Shown piece after piece: positions 46,335 through 54,161 of a DNA stretch of 64,000 bases. The position numbers were made by a program, and so were the translations under genes. Every line of letters starts with the position of its first letter. The first letter of the stretch is position 1. The notes under the pieces are model-generated. The model was given only the letters and a program-made list of their open reading frames with translations. It was not told where the DNA came from and did no database searches. This stretch comes from CAVXXB01 sp963765585 (GTDB lineage Bacteria; Calditrichota; Calditrichia; JAJRVZ01), in assembly GCA_963765585.1 (NCBI GenBank), contig CAVXXB010000004.1:87033-151032 (forward strand), in the 5' to 3' direction.

Positions 46335-46658
46335 TTACCTGAATAATCGATTCTCAAGAACTTCTTGTAAATCGCGTCTTCCATCAAATACACATTGAAT
46401 GTAAACTTTATTATCAACTATCTGATAAATGATTCTATATGGTTTAAAATGTGTTTCTTTATAGTTGTATACATTTATTCTTTCTAGTTCTGGAGGAGTG
46501 TGTCCACGATCGGGAAATGAGATAAGACTTAAGCAGGCTTCTTTTAAATTTTGGAAAACATAATTAGCACTATTTTCACCATCATTTTCTAAAATGTAAT
46601 TGTAGATGGAAAACAAATCGTCTTCTGCATCCTGAGTAACAAAAACTTCATACTTCAT
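46335..46658 (-). CDS. RelE/ParE-family toxin
   Basis: 107 residues: YEVFVTQDAEDDLFSIYNYI, LISFPDRGHTPPELERINVY, FKPYRIIYQIVDNKVYIQCV, FDGRRDLQEVL. ParE-like with the DGRRDL ending. ATGA overlap with the antitoxin. Confidence 0.92.
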   Translation of the reverse strand: MKYEVFVTQDAEDDLFSIYNYILENDGENSANYVFQNLKEACLSLISFPDRGHTPPELERINVYNYKETHFKPYRIIYQIVDNKVYIQCVFDGRRDLQEVLENRLFR

Positions 46659-46939
46659 TTTGGTAAGTTCTCTTTAATTCTGGATTCGAGATCAGAAAAG
46701 GCTTTATTTATAGATTTAACTTTACCTGTTTTAATATTTTTATTGCTGTGTGCAAGTATTTTTAACAGAGCCATACTCTCTAAATTTTGCTCGTATAGTT
46801 TAATATCTTGTACAACAGCCTTGGCTTCACCATTCTGTGTTATGATAATTGTCTTTTTTGATTTGTTTAAATTGCGGATAATTTCTGATGCATGAGATTT
46901 CAGAAAACTAATAGGTTTTATATTTTCACTATATTTCAT
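46655..46939 (-). CDS. Phd/YefM-type antitoxin
   Basis: 94 residues: IKPISFLKSHASEIIRNLNK, SKKTIIITQNGEAKAVVQDI. Phd family; AAGGAAG ribosome site. Confidence 0.92.
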   Translation of the reverse strand: MKYSENIKPISFLKSHASEIIRNLNKSKKTIIITQNGEAKAVVQDIKLYEQNLESMALLKILAHSNKNIKTGKVKSINKAFSDLESRIKENLPK

Positions 46940-46959
46940 TTTACTTCCTTTTTGACCTA

Positions 46960-46988
46960 AATATAGACTATATTAAGACTGTTGTCAA
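46960..46988 (-). promoter_or_regulatory. Promoter of the 46335/46655 pair
   Basis: TTGACA (46983-46988), 17 bases, TATATT (46960-46965); the spacer holds a partial repeat of the -10 (taatatagtctatatt). Confidence 0.75.
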
Positions 46989-46994
46989 TGGGAC

Positions 46995-47107
46995 CACTAA
47001 CGGTCGGCAATTAGCGGCGCTGAGCCTTCACCACGGACGTCTTGAAGCGTAGCTGAAAGCAGCCTGTCCCGACGTAGGTCGGGATCCGCCACATTGCATT
47101 GTTAGGC
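46995..47107 (-). repeat. attC site, family A
   Basis: cactaac to gttaggc; right core gives the stop of hicB. Confidence 0.95.
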
Positions 47108-47437
47108 CGAAACTATTTTTTTAAGTTTTTTTATTACGAAGTTGTTGAGGCTATCACCCTCACTGAAGGCTTTGATGGCAAGTGCTTTATGTAGATCCGA
47201 TCCGGTACGAAGAACAAATTTCCCTGAATAATTTTTGTTAGTTGGTTCAGGTAGTGACATTCCTTCTTTTTTATAAATAATGATCCATTCATCAAGAATA
47301 TTTGTTAACTCACTATAAACTTTCATCTCATCTTCACCGTGACAACATTTACCAATCCACCCGGGAATTGAACCAACATAACATTCGTCAACCTCAGACC
47401 ATTCGACAATTTTTAGATATTTATCTCTGTCCCTCAT
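47102..47437 (-). CDS. hicB: HicB-type antitoxin
   Basis: 111 residues: YLKIVEWSEVDECYVGSIPG, HGEDEMKVYSELTNILDEWI, then FVLRTGSDLHKALAIKAFSE and SLNNFVIKKL. Degenerate RNase-H-like fold plus a C-terminal DNA-binding HicB/RHH segment. Stop TAA sits in the attC core. ATGA overlap with hicA. Confidence 0.9.
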   Translation of the reverse strand: MRDRDKYLKIVEWSEVDECYVGSIPGWIGKCCHGEDEMKVYSELTNILDEWIIIYKKEGMSLPEPTNKNYSGKFVLRTGSDLHKALAIKAFSEGDSLNNFVIKKLKKIVSA

Positions 47438-47628
47438 TTGGATACATCCTTGATTTTTTGTTTTACCAATTTTTCTTGATACGGTTTTACATCATCGCCA
47501 AGTTTACCAGATATGGTTACGATTACACCAATAGGATGTAAATAGTTACGATGACTGCCTTTCCCGCCTCTGTTTACAAATCCTGCATTCTCTAAATCTT
47601 TGATAAGCTGACGTACTTTCCTTGGCAT
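47434..47628 (-). CDS. hicA: HicA-type mRNA interferase
   Basis: 64 residues: VRQLIKDLENAGFVNRGGKG, SHRNYLHPIGVIVTISGKLG. Double-stranded-RNA-binding-like fold with the catalytic histidine in GSHRNY. Confidence 0.92.
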   Translation of the reverse strand: MPRKVRQLIKDLENAGFVNRGGKGSHRNYLHPIGVIVTISGKLGDDVKPYQEKLVKQKIKDVSK

Positions 47629-47633
47629 GGGAT

Positions 47634-47662
47634 ATAATACTAAAATGATACTATCGTGTCAA
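47634..47662 (-). promoter_or_regulatory. hicAB promoter
   Basis: TTGACA (47657-47662), 17 bases, TATTAT (47634-47639); ATG 5 bases further, so probably leaderless. tagtat is repeated in the spacer. Confidence 0.75.
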
Positions 47663-47684
47663 GTAAAAACTAAACGAACTTTCG

Positions 47685-47797
47685 GCCTAACGGTCGGCAA
47701 TTAGCGGCGCTGGGCCTTGACCACGGACGTCTTGAAGCGTAGCTGAAAGCAGCCTGTCCCGACGTAGGTCGGGATCCGCTACATTGCATTGTTAGGT
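47685..47797 (-). repeat. attC site, family A
   Basis: gcctaac to gttaggt. Confidence 0.95.
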
Positions 47798-47821
47798 GGC
47801 GGACAAATTAGAGGAATAAAC

Positions 47822-48517
47822 TCACATAGTAATTCCGAACAGCGCTCCAACACCTGCTGTTATTCCCATAGCAAGGGCACCCCAGAAGGTAACTCGTGAT
47901 GCTGCTCTAAGTATTGGTGATCCGCCGATTTGAGCAGAAAACGTACCTAGTAATGCCAGACAGAACAATGAAATCAAAGATACCGCAGGTATCAAAATAG
48001 ATGAAGGCATTATTACTACAGATAATAATGGCATAGCAGCACCCAATGCAAAAGTTCCAGCCGATGAAACAGCTGCTTGAATTGGTCGAGCTGTTAGAAT
48101 TTCAGAGATTCCAAGTTCATCTCGGGCATGAGCCCCAATAGCGTCATGAGCCATAAGTTGATCAGCAACCTGTACTGCCAGTTTAGGATCTAAACCACGA
48201 TTAACATAAATTGCAGTCAATTCTTCTTTTTCAAATTCGACATTTTCTTCAAGTTCCTGACGTTCTCGAGCCATGTCTGCCTTTTCTGTATCCGATTGTG
48301 AACTGACTGAAACATATTCTCCAGCAGCCATTGACATAGCTCCCGCGACAAGACCTGCAATCCCAGTAAGTAAAATATTACTTTTCGTAGTTTGCGCGGC
48401 AGCTACCCCAACGATAAGACTAGCTGTAGATACTATTCCATCATTTGCTCCCAAAACTGCTGCACGCAGCCAACCAATGTGCTGAGTACGATGTTTTTCT
48501 CTATGTAAAAAAGCCAT
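47822..48517 (-). CDS. VIT1/CCC1-family iron/manganese transporter
   Basis: 231 residues, five membrane helices. GWLRAAVLGANDGIVSTASL, AGLVAGAMSMAAGEYVSVSS, QSDTEKADMARERQELEENV and RPIQAAVSSAGTFALGAAMP are the VIT1 signatures, with the cytosolic metal-binding helix after QSDTEKAD. Exports Fe2+ or Mn2+. AAGGGAG ribosome site. Single-gene cassette. Confidence 0.95.
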   Translation of the reverse strand: MAFLHREKHRTQHIGWLRAAVLGANDGIVSTASLIVGVAAAQTTKSNILLTGIAGLVAGAMSMAAGEYVSVSSQSDTEKADMARERQELEENVEFEKEELTAIYVNRGLDPKLAVQVADQLMAHDAIGAHARDELGISEILTARPIQAAVSSAGTFALGAAMPLLSVVIMPSSILIPAVSLISLFCLALLGTFSAQIGGSPILRAASRVTFWGALAMGITAGVGALFGITM

Positions 48518-48553
48518 GAGAACTCCCTTGGAAATTATTAACTTTCAACTGCC

Positions 48554-48650
48554 ACCTAACGACTAGCGCTTAGTGGCGCGAACGCTATGCGATTGCGAAA
48601 GAAAACCGGAAGCCGGAGCTGTGAGCGTCCACTACAGCGCATTGTTAGGG
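48554..48650 (-). repeat. attC site, variant D
   Basis: acctaac to gttaggg. Confidence 0.93.
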
Positions 48651-48662
48651 CTACAATTTACT

Positions 48663-49058
48663 TTATATACTTTTTAATAATATAGCTGTGTTTGGAAATT
48701 CCTGCACGATTTTTTTATCAGATGTGTATAGGGATAAACTAAGGGATTGAGCAAGAGCAATAAATTCACAATCATATGAAGAACAATTTGAAGAAGAAAC
48801 GAGATTAAATATTTTTTCAGTGTCAACCTGGAATTCTCGTTCATTCATAAATTCCTCAGCCAAATGCGCGATTTTCTGAGCATTCAAAACGGTTAATTTA
48901 TTCTTACGAATATACAGGGATAAAACACTTCTAAATTCACTTCGCCATAATGGAGGGGAAATCCACTCTGAATCGATCTTTAAAAGTTTCTCTGCAAATT
49001 CTGAATAGTCCCCTTTTATGAATAAATAAGCAATTACATTTGTGTCGACAACTATCAA
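48663..49058 (-). CDS. PIN-domain toxin (FitB/VapC type)
   Basis: 131 residues: IVVDTNVIAYLFIKGDYSEF, PPLWRSEFRSVLSLYIRKNK, SSYDCEFIALAQSLSLSLYT, SDKKI. PIN acids present; ATGA overlap. Confidence 0.92.
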   Translation of the reverse strand: MIVVDTNVIAYLFIKGDYSEFAEKLLKIDSEWISPPLWRSEFRSVLSLYIRKNKLTVLNAQKIAHLAEEFMNEREFQVDTEKIFNLVSSSNCSSYDCEFIALAQSLSLSLYTSDKKIVQEFPNTAILLKSI

Positions 49059-49297
49059 ATTCGACCTTCATTTTTAGCTTTATTAATCAAATTGTCATTT
49101 AATATCGGAATTTGAAGATTTTGGTTAATCGCATGGATTTGAGACAACAAATAATCAACTTCGGGTTTCTTATGAGATATAGAAGATTTCAATCTAAATA
49201 GAATTTCACTGTTAATACTTCGAAAATTTATCTCAGCACTTTTCTTAATTTTTGTATATAAATCATCTGGAATATTTTTCAATGTTATTGCCGGCAT
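49055..49297 (-). CDS. FitA/Arc-type antitoxin
   Basis: 80 residues: PAITLKNIPDDLYTKIKKSA, EINFRSINSEILFRLKSSIS. RHH fold of FitA (iTlkniPddly..lk..A..n.RSinsEi..rl). Confidence 0.9.
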   Translation of the reverse strand: MPAITLKNIPDDLYTKIKKSAEINFRSINSEILFRLKSSISHKKPEVDYLLSQIHAINQNLQIPILNDNLINKAKNEGRI

Positions 49298-49380
49298 ATA
49301 AACTCCATTGTTATACCATATTGGAACTAAATATAAGAAAAAATGATTTTAAATCAAAACTCAAATTTGAGAATTTGTAG

Positions 49381-49492
49381 CCCTAACGGTCGGCAATTAG
49401 CGGCGCTGAGCCTTTCCCCGGACGTCTTGAAGCGTAGCTGAAAGCAGCCTGTCCCGACGTAGGTCGGGATCCGCTACATTGCATGGTTAGGG
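49381..49492 (-). repeat. attC site, family A
   Basis: ccctaac to gttaggg. Confidence 0.95.
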
Positions 49493-49577
49493 GTACCTTT
49501 TAAAATATTTATGAACTTTATGTTGCAAATTGGGTAAATATATGTAAATTTAATGTAATGCAGATGTAAATACATAA

Positions 49578-49850
49578 TTGGAGTCTAAAATGTCTAAAAC
49601 TGCCACAATACAAACAAGAATAAATCCTGAGTTGAAGCAAAAAGCTCAGGCAATCTTCAATACTCTGAATCTATCTATGTCAGAGGCAATATCTCTATAT
49701 TTAACTCAGGTAACGTTGCACAGAGGCATACCTTTCGAAATTAAGATTCCCAACGAACTTACCCTCAAGACATTGAATGATATTGAGAAGGGCAAAAATC
49801 TCAAGGAAGTCTCCTCCGTCAATGAATTATTTGAGGAGTTAAAGAATTGA
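49578..49850 (+). CDS. RelB/DinJ-type antitoxin, inverted cassette
   Basis: 90 residues: ATIQTRINPELKQKAQAIFN, TLNLSMSEAISLYLTQVTLH, RGIPFEIKIPNELTLKTLND. RelB/DinJ family. Upstream are repeats of atgtaaat (49522-49572) and a TTGGGT-17-ATGTAA promoter candidate. Confidence 0.92.
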   Translation: MESKMSKTATIQTRINPELKQKAQAIFNTLNLSMSEAISLYLTQVTLHRGIPFEIKIPNELTLKTLNDIEKGKNLKEVSSVNELFEELKN

Positions 49851-50116
49851 ACATAAGATATTCCTCTCAATTCAAGAAAGATTATAAAAAAGTTCAGAAA
49901 CAAAATAAAGATATTCGAAAATTAAAATCGATTATTGAAGCACTAATTTCAGAACAAGAATTGGATGAAAAATACTTAGACCATCCTTTATCTGGTGAAT
50001 GGAAAAAGTATCGAGAGTGTCACATTTCACCTGATTGGCTTCTTATCTATAAAATAGAATCTGATATTTTGGTTTTGGCACGCACCGGTTCACATGCTGA
50101 CCTTTTCAAAATGTAA
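49847..50116 (+). CDS. YafQ-type toxin, inverted cassette
   Basis: 89 residues: NIRYSSQFKKDYKKVQKQNK, YLDHPLSGEWKKYRECHISP, DWLLIYKIESDILVLARTGS, HADLF. YafQ branch of RelE with catalytic-type H-x-x-DWLLIY and GSHADLF. ATGA overlap with the antitoxin. Read against the array direction. Confidence 0.95.
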   Translation: MNIRYSSQFKKDYKKVQKQNKDIRKLKSIIEALISEQELDEKYLDHPLSGEWKKYRECHISPDWLLIYKIESDILVLARTGSHADLFKM

Positions 50117-50126
50117 TATTGGGTAC

Positions 50127-50223
50127 CCCTAACGGTTGGCAATTAGCCGCGCCGACGCAATGCGATTGAGAGAGAAAACTGGAAGCCGGAGCTATGGGCG
50201 TCGGCTACATTGCATGGTTAGGC
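50127..50223 (-). repeat. attC site, variant D
   Basis: ccctaac to gttaggc; arm cgccgacgc / gcgtcggcta. Confidence 0.92.
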
Positions 50224-50245
50224 TGCCTTTAAGAATTATTTAACA

Positions 50246-50812
50246 TTAATCCGGAAAAAATCCCAAATGGACTTCAAACATTGCACCCAAATAAGTTTTT
50301 CTCGGATTTAAATTTCCAAATATGACAACACCGATTCCAGAGTAATCAGTGAAGATTAAAAAAAATCTACCTTCAAAGCATAGTCCTACTGTTTGTATTT
50401 CTAACTTATTAAACACGTGATAATCAATTTGGTAACCTCTATCAATTCCGTTTAGTAGTCCTAAACCAGCTGCTAAACTAATTTGACCATTACCCTTAGA
50501 CATATACCTACCATAGAGGAGTCCAATTTCATTCATGGATAGATCTGGTTCATCATAAACTCCATCAACATTAAATCTTAATTCATTCGCAGATACATAT
50601 CTTATTGAGAAAATATTGTTATTTTGGGTGTATGATACTTCTGCTCCGTAAGTGACTCCAAAATAGTTACCGCCTATGCCTAAACTTGCATAAATACTTG
50701 GGTGAGAATGATTACCCTCTCGTCCATTATCATTATTATTTTGCGCGAGTGAGATATTTATGGACAAATACAAAATGATAATTGATTGAAATATTGTCTT
50801 TTTATATATCAT
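50246..50812 (-). CDS. Outer-membrane beta-barrel-like protein
   Basis: 188 residues. Signal peptide IFQSIIILYLSINISLAQ (1-23). Strand pattern YASLGIGGNYFGVTYGAEVS, NNNIFSIRYVSANELRFNV, GLLYGRYMSKGNGQISLAAG, LGLLNGIDRGYQIDYHV. Eight-stranded small barrel is likely. Function unknown. Confidence 0.6.
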   Translation of the reverse strand: MIYKKTIFQSIIILYLSINISLAQNNNDNGREGNHSHPSIYASLGIGGNYFGVTYGAEVSYTQNNNIFSIRYVSANELRFNVDGVYDEPDLSMNEIGLLYGRYMSKGNGQISLAAGLGLLNGIDRGYQIDYHVFNKLEIQTVGLCFEGRFFLIFTDYSGIGVVIFGNLNPRKTYLGAMFEVHLGFFPD

Positions 50813-50836
50813 GTTGGTACATATTTTGTGTAAGCA

Positions 50837-50950
50837 GCCTAACGGCTGGCAATTAGCGGCGCTGAGCCTTTCCCGCGGACGTCTTGAAGCGTAGGCTGAA
50901 AGCAGCCTGTCCCGACGTAGGTCGGGATCCGCTACATTGCATGGTTAGGC
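50837..50950 (-). repeat. attC site, family A
   Basis: gcctaac to gttaggc; one extra G in gcgtaggctg. Confidence 0.95.
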
Positions 50951-50953
50951 ACT

Positions 50954-51142
50954 TTATTCATACCAAATTGAAAAAAACAGTTTAGTATTTTGCATGCTTC
51001 CACCGTTTGAGGATTGTTTAATACTAATAATCTTAATATCTGGATTTTTCTCTAACCATAAATTAATTTCATTCTGTAGTTCCAAAACGTTCAATCCTTT
51101 TTTGTCGGTGTTTATTTTTCCAAATAGTTTTGTTTTCATCAT
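50954..51142 (-). CDS. Small unknown cassette protein
   Basis: 62 residues: LFGKINTDKKGLNVLELQNE, INLWLEKNPDIKIISIKQSS, NGGSMQNTKLFFSIWYE. The beta-alpha-beta pattern with IKIISIKQSS resembles short conserved cassette proteins, perhaps a sporulation-control-like fold. ATG with a GGAGAT ribosome site. Confidence 0.5.
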   Translation of the reverse strand: MMKTKLFGKINTDKKGLNVLELQNEINLWLEKNPDIKIISIKQSSNGGSMQNTKLFFSIWYE

Positions 51143-51212
51143 ATATCTCCATTTTTTATATCTATTTATACAGTGATGAAAAGTAAATATTCAATCCGAT
51201 TGCTTTTGTAGT

Positions 51213-51325
51213 GCCTAACGGCTGGCAATTAGCGGCGCTGAGCCTCTACCACGGACGTCTTGAAGCGTAGCTGAAAGCAGCCTGTCCCGACGTAGGTCGG
51301 GATCCGCTACATTGCATGGTTAGGC
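51213..51325 (-). repeat. attC site, family A
   Basis: gcctaac to gttaggc. Confidence 0.95.
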
Positions 51326-51408
51326 ATACCATTATTAAAAAATATAGTTGATATTTAATAAAAACATCTTTATTTTTATTGAAACATTACACACTAATAT
51401 GTAGTTAT

Positions 51409-51585
51409 ATGACTAAGCGCGCAATTGAAAAACTACTAAAAAAAGCTGGTTTTGTAAAACGAACCGTTGGAAAACATGATATTTGGATCAAAGATGGATT
51501 TCCGCCGATTCCTGTTCCGAGACACAAGGGAGACATCCCAATAGGTACTGCAAAAAAAATATTAAAAGCAGCAGGTTTGGAGTAA
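51409..51585 (+). CDS. hicA: HicA-type toxin, inverted cassette
   Basis: 58 residues from the ATG at 51409: AIEKLLKKAGFVKRTVGKHD, IWIKDGFPPIPVPRHKGDIP, IGTAKKILKAAGL. HicA with the histidine in GKHDIW. The frame is open to 51379. TTGAAA-17-TAGTTA lies upstream, one base before the ATG. Confidence 0.9.
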   Translation: MTKRAIEKLLKKAGFVKRTVGKHDIWIKDGFPPIPVPRHKGDIPIGTAKKILKAAGLE

Positions 51586-51590
51586 AGATT

Positions 51591-52001
51591 ATGAAATACT
51601 ATTATGCGATATTTAAACAAAATATGGATTCCGTTGAAGTGGTATTCCCTGATTTAGAGGGTTGTGTTACGTTCGGTGAAAATTGGGATGAAGCAATTGA
51701 TAATGCAACTGATGTATTAGCTGCTTGGTTGGCGAATGCTGAAATCCAGTTTATAAAGAATCCAAGTTCATATAATGCATTAGTTGATAAATATGGAAAA
51801 GCGAATTTAATACCAATTGCATTAGATGAAAGAATACTTGAGTCATATGAAGAACTTAAGCGTTTCAATGTTATTTTTCCCTCAAAATTGCTCAAGAAAG
51901 TTGATACCTACAGAAAGAAAACTGGATTAAAAAGATCGACGCTTTTGAAAATTGCTACTGAAGAATATCTAGATAAACAAGGTTCAACATCCACTCGTTA
52001 G
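51591..52001 (+). CDS. hicB: HicB-type antitoxin, inverted cassette
   Basis: 136 residues from the ATG at 51591: KYYYAIFKQNMDSVEVVFPD, LEGCVTFGENWDEAIDNATD, VLAAWLANAEIQ and a C-terminal RHH (KLLKKVDTYRKKTGLKRSTL). The frame opens further upstream, but MKYYYAIFK is the family start. Confidence 0.92.
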   Translation: MKYYYAIFKQNMDSVEVVFPDLEGCVTFGENWDEAIDNATDVLAAWLANAEIQFIKNPSSYNALVDKYGKANLIPIALDERILESYEELKRFNVIFPSKLLKKVDTYRKKTGLKRSTLLKIATEEYLDKQGSTSTR

Positions 52002-52016
52002 CACCAAAAACGGTAT

Positions 52017-52129
52017 GCCTAACGGTCGGCAATTAGCGGCGCTGGGCCTTTCCCACGGACGTCTTGAAGCGTAGCTGAAAGCAGCCTGTCCCGACGTAGG
52101 TCGGGATCCGCTACATTGCATGGTTAGCA
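52017..52129 (-). repeat. attC site, family A
   Basis: gcctaac to gttagca. Confidence 0.95.
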
Positions 52130-52143
52130 GCCTGAATATTTAG

Positions 52144-53193
52144 TCAATAAATCCAATTAGATTTTGATAATTCAAATATTGGATTAGCATAATTTTCAAA
52201 CTCAGCAAGTTTTTCTTCTCTTCTATTCTCAAGTGAAAGTTTGAAAATGTATTTTAATTGATTTGCATTTAACGCATAAACTATATTTTGACCATTTGGT
52301 GTCCAACTTGGATTACTGGCAAGACCGATGCCACTTGAGGTATAATTTTCAAAATGCAAATCTGATAAATTTAATACTGTAATATAATTGGACCATCGCC
52401 GAGCTACAATTCTGTTTGCTTCAGGAGAAAATTTTGGTTCTGATATTACCTGATGCTGAGTTAGTGTGTCATGATTGATATCAAATATGATTTTGGTACT
52501 CAATCCATCATAATCAGTCAAATAAAGTTTATTTGCTGGATTATATGTTGAAAAGGTTATTCTTTGATGCTTCATGTCAATGTCAAAATCAGATATTGCA
52601 TTAATTGTATCAGGAGAAATTCTTTTTAAATTATTCCCATCACTGGATATTGAATATAGAATTTTATTTGAAGTAAAAAATATTTGATAATCTGAGCCAT
52701 ATTTTGGATCATAAGTCGAAAAATCAGAAATAATTTTAAGGTTACTACCATCTATATTTATTGTAGCTAATTCTCTTGTCAGCTCACCGCCTATTTTCCC
52801 GATAGAGAGTGATATAAATCTGTCATTTGGCGAAATAGATTCAGCATAAGCGAAATATTCTTTGCTCTCCCAAATTGTAGCTGTCGAATTAGAGATTAAG
52901 TCATATACCTTTACATAGGAGGTTTTTGCTTGATTATCAATAAATGAGTATACAAATTTTTGATCATTATGAAACCATGTAAAAGACAGGCAATTCCCAA
53001 ATTCTGAGACAAGATTTCTATTAATTGAGTTATCAGTGTTTGACAAAACTATCGTGAAGGTTTGAGGGTGATCATAATTATAGGAATTATACACCAATAG
53101 AACTGGCTTCTGGGAAAAATCAAGTGAACCAGTCATATTTTCACAACCAAAAAACATTAAAACTACAAATGAAAAAGACTTAAGAATTTTCAT
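52144..53193 (-). CDS. TolB/WD40-like beta-propeller lipoprotein
   Basis: About 349 residues from the ATG at 53191-53193. Lipobox LMFFGC (Cys about 17). Repeated propeller strands include ISPNDRFISLSIGKIGGELT, FSPEANRIVARRWSNYITVL and SWTPNGQNIVYALNANQLKY, with the SPDG-like turns of PD40/TolB repeats. Periplasmic face. Single-gene cassette. Confidence 0.75.
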   Translation of the reverse strand: MKILKSFSFVVLMFFGCENMTGSLDFSQKPVLLVYNSYNYDHPQTFTIVLSNTDNSINRNLVSEFGNCLSFTWFHNDQKFVYSFIDNQAKTSYVKVYDLISNSTATIWESKEYFAYAESISPNDRFISLSIGKIGGELTRELATINIDGSNLKIISDFSTYDPKYGSDYQIFFTSNKILYSISSDGNNLKRISPDTINAISDFDIDMKHQRITFSTYNPANKLYLTDYDGLSTKIIFDINHDTLTQHQVISEPKFSPEANRIVARRWSNYITVLNLSDLHFENYTSSGIGLASNPSWTPNGQNIVYALNANQLKYIFKLSLENRREEKLAEFENYANPIFELSKSNWIY

Positions 53194-53214
53194 ATCAAAT
53201 TCCTGAATAATGGC

Positions 53215-53314
53215 TGCTAACGGCTGGCAATTAGCCGCGCCGACGCCATGCGATTGAGTAAAGAAACCTGGCAACCGTAGACTGGTGGGCGTCGGCTACA
53301 TTGCATTGTTAGCA
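53215..53314 (-). repeat. attC site, variant D
   Basis: tgctaac to gttagca; ccgtagactggtgggcgtcgg centre differs from other D sites. Confidence 0.9.
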
Positions 53315-53325
53315 GCCGCATATAT

Positions 53326-53700
53326 CTATAATTTATTTATATGATTTTTTAACCAGGGGAGCAGACTATCATAATTAAAACTGTTTGATTTGAATAATTT
53401 CATGAAGAAATCGTATGCAAGCATATTGTCACAATCAATGAAATAATTGTTTAGTCTTAAAAAAACATCGGTGGCGAAAAATGCCACTCTTTTATTGCCA
53501 TCAATAAATGGATGATTCATGGCTAGACTTTCCATGAGTGCAGCCGCTTCTTCAAAAATATTTTTATAATAACCAGATTGTGGTCGCATGAGTGCTGCTT
53601 CCAGAGATTCTTTTTTCGCCAAACCCTTGGAACCACCAAATTCATTTATTAGAAATTTATGAAGGACAATCACTTCATCTATCGAAAGGTATTTTCTCAT
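53326..53700 (-). CDS. doc: Doc-type (Fic fold) death-on-curing toxin
   Basis: 124 residues: LSIDEVIVLHKFLINEFGGS, LEAALMRPQSGYYKNIFEEA, NHPFIDGNKRVAFFATDVFL. HPFIDGNKR is the Fic/Doc loop, which phosphorylates EF-Tu in Doc. Overlaps the antitoxin by four bases. Confidence 0.95.
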   Translation of the reverse strand: MRKYLSIDEVIVLHKFLINEFGGSKGLAKKESLEAALMRPQSGYYKNIFEEAAALMESLAMNHPFIDGNKRVAFFATDVFLRLNNYFIDCDNMLAYDFFMKLFKSNSFNYDSLLPWLKNHINKL

Positions 53701-53960
53701 TTAGCTAAAAGCTCACCAAGTTGATAATTTTTTTTTATACTATTTCTAAGATGAACGATAACCTCTGAGTTTATTTTAGATTCCTCTGAATGTTCTGGCA
53801 ATTTAAGTTCAAATGGAAATCCCTTGTACTCCTCTATGAGACTATAAAAAATGTTTATAGCTTCTGAATGATTAATCCCCATTCTTCCTAAAATTTTTGA
53901 AACATTTTCTTTTCTTTTAGGATCAATTAGTGCCCTGACTGTAGTTGTTCTTTGTCTCAT
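53697..53960 (-). CDS. RelB/Phd-like antitoxin of Doc
   Basis: 87 residues from the ATG at 53958-53960: RQRTTTVRALIDPKRKENVS, KILGRMGINHSEAINIFYSL, IEEYKGFPFELKLPEHSEES. RelB/DinJ-like ribbon-helix-helix. A RelB-type partner for Doc is a known mixed combination. GAGGTAA ribosome site. Confidence 0.85.
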   Translation of the reverse strand: MRQRTTTVRALIDPKRKENVSKILGRMGINHSEAINIFYSLIEEYKGFPFELKLPEHSEESKINSEVIVHLRNSIKKNYQLGELLAK

Positions 53961-53986
53961 ATTTACCTCAAGATGAATTTTATCAG

Positions 53987-54015
53987 AATATAGCCATATT
54001 GCGGCCATATTTCAA
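53987..54015 (-). promoter_or_regulatory. Promoter and operator of the doc pair
   Basis: TTGAAA (54010-54015), 17 bases, TATATT (53987-53992). atatggc occurs twice with cgca between, inside the spacer. Confidence 0.75.
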
Positions 54016-54041
54016 AAAAATATCTATTTAAAGTTCTAGGC

Positions 54042-54155
54042 TGCTAACGGTCTGGCAATTAGCGGCGCTGAGCCTTTACCACGGACGTCTTGAAGCGTAG
54101 CTGAAAGCAGCCTGTCCCGACGTAGGTCGGGATCCGCTACATTGCATGGTTAGGT
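54042..54155 (-). repeat. attC site, family A
   Basis: tgctaac to gttaggt; one extra T in ggtctggc. Confidence 0.95.
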
Positions 54156-54161
54156 GTACAA

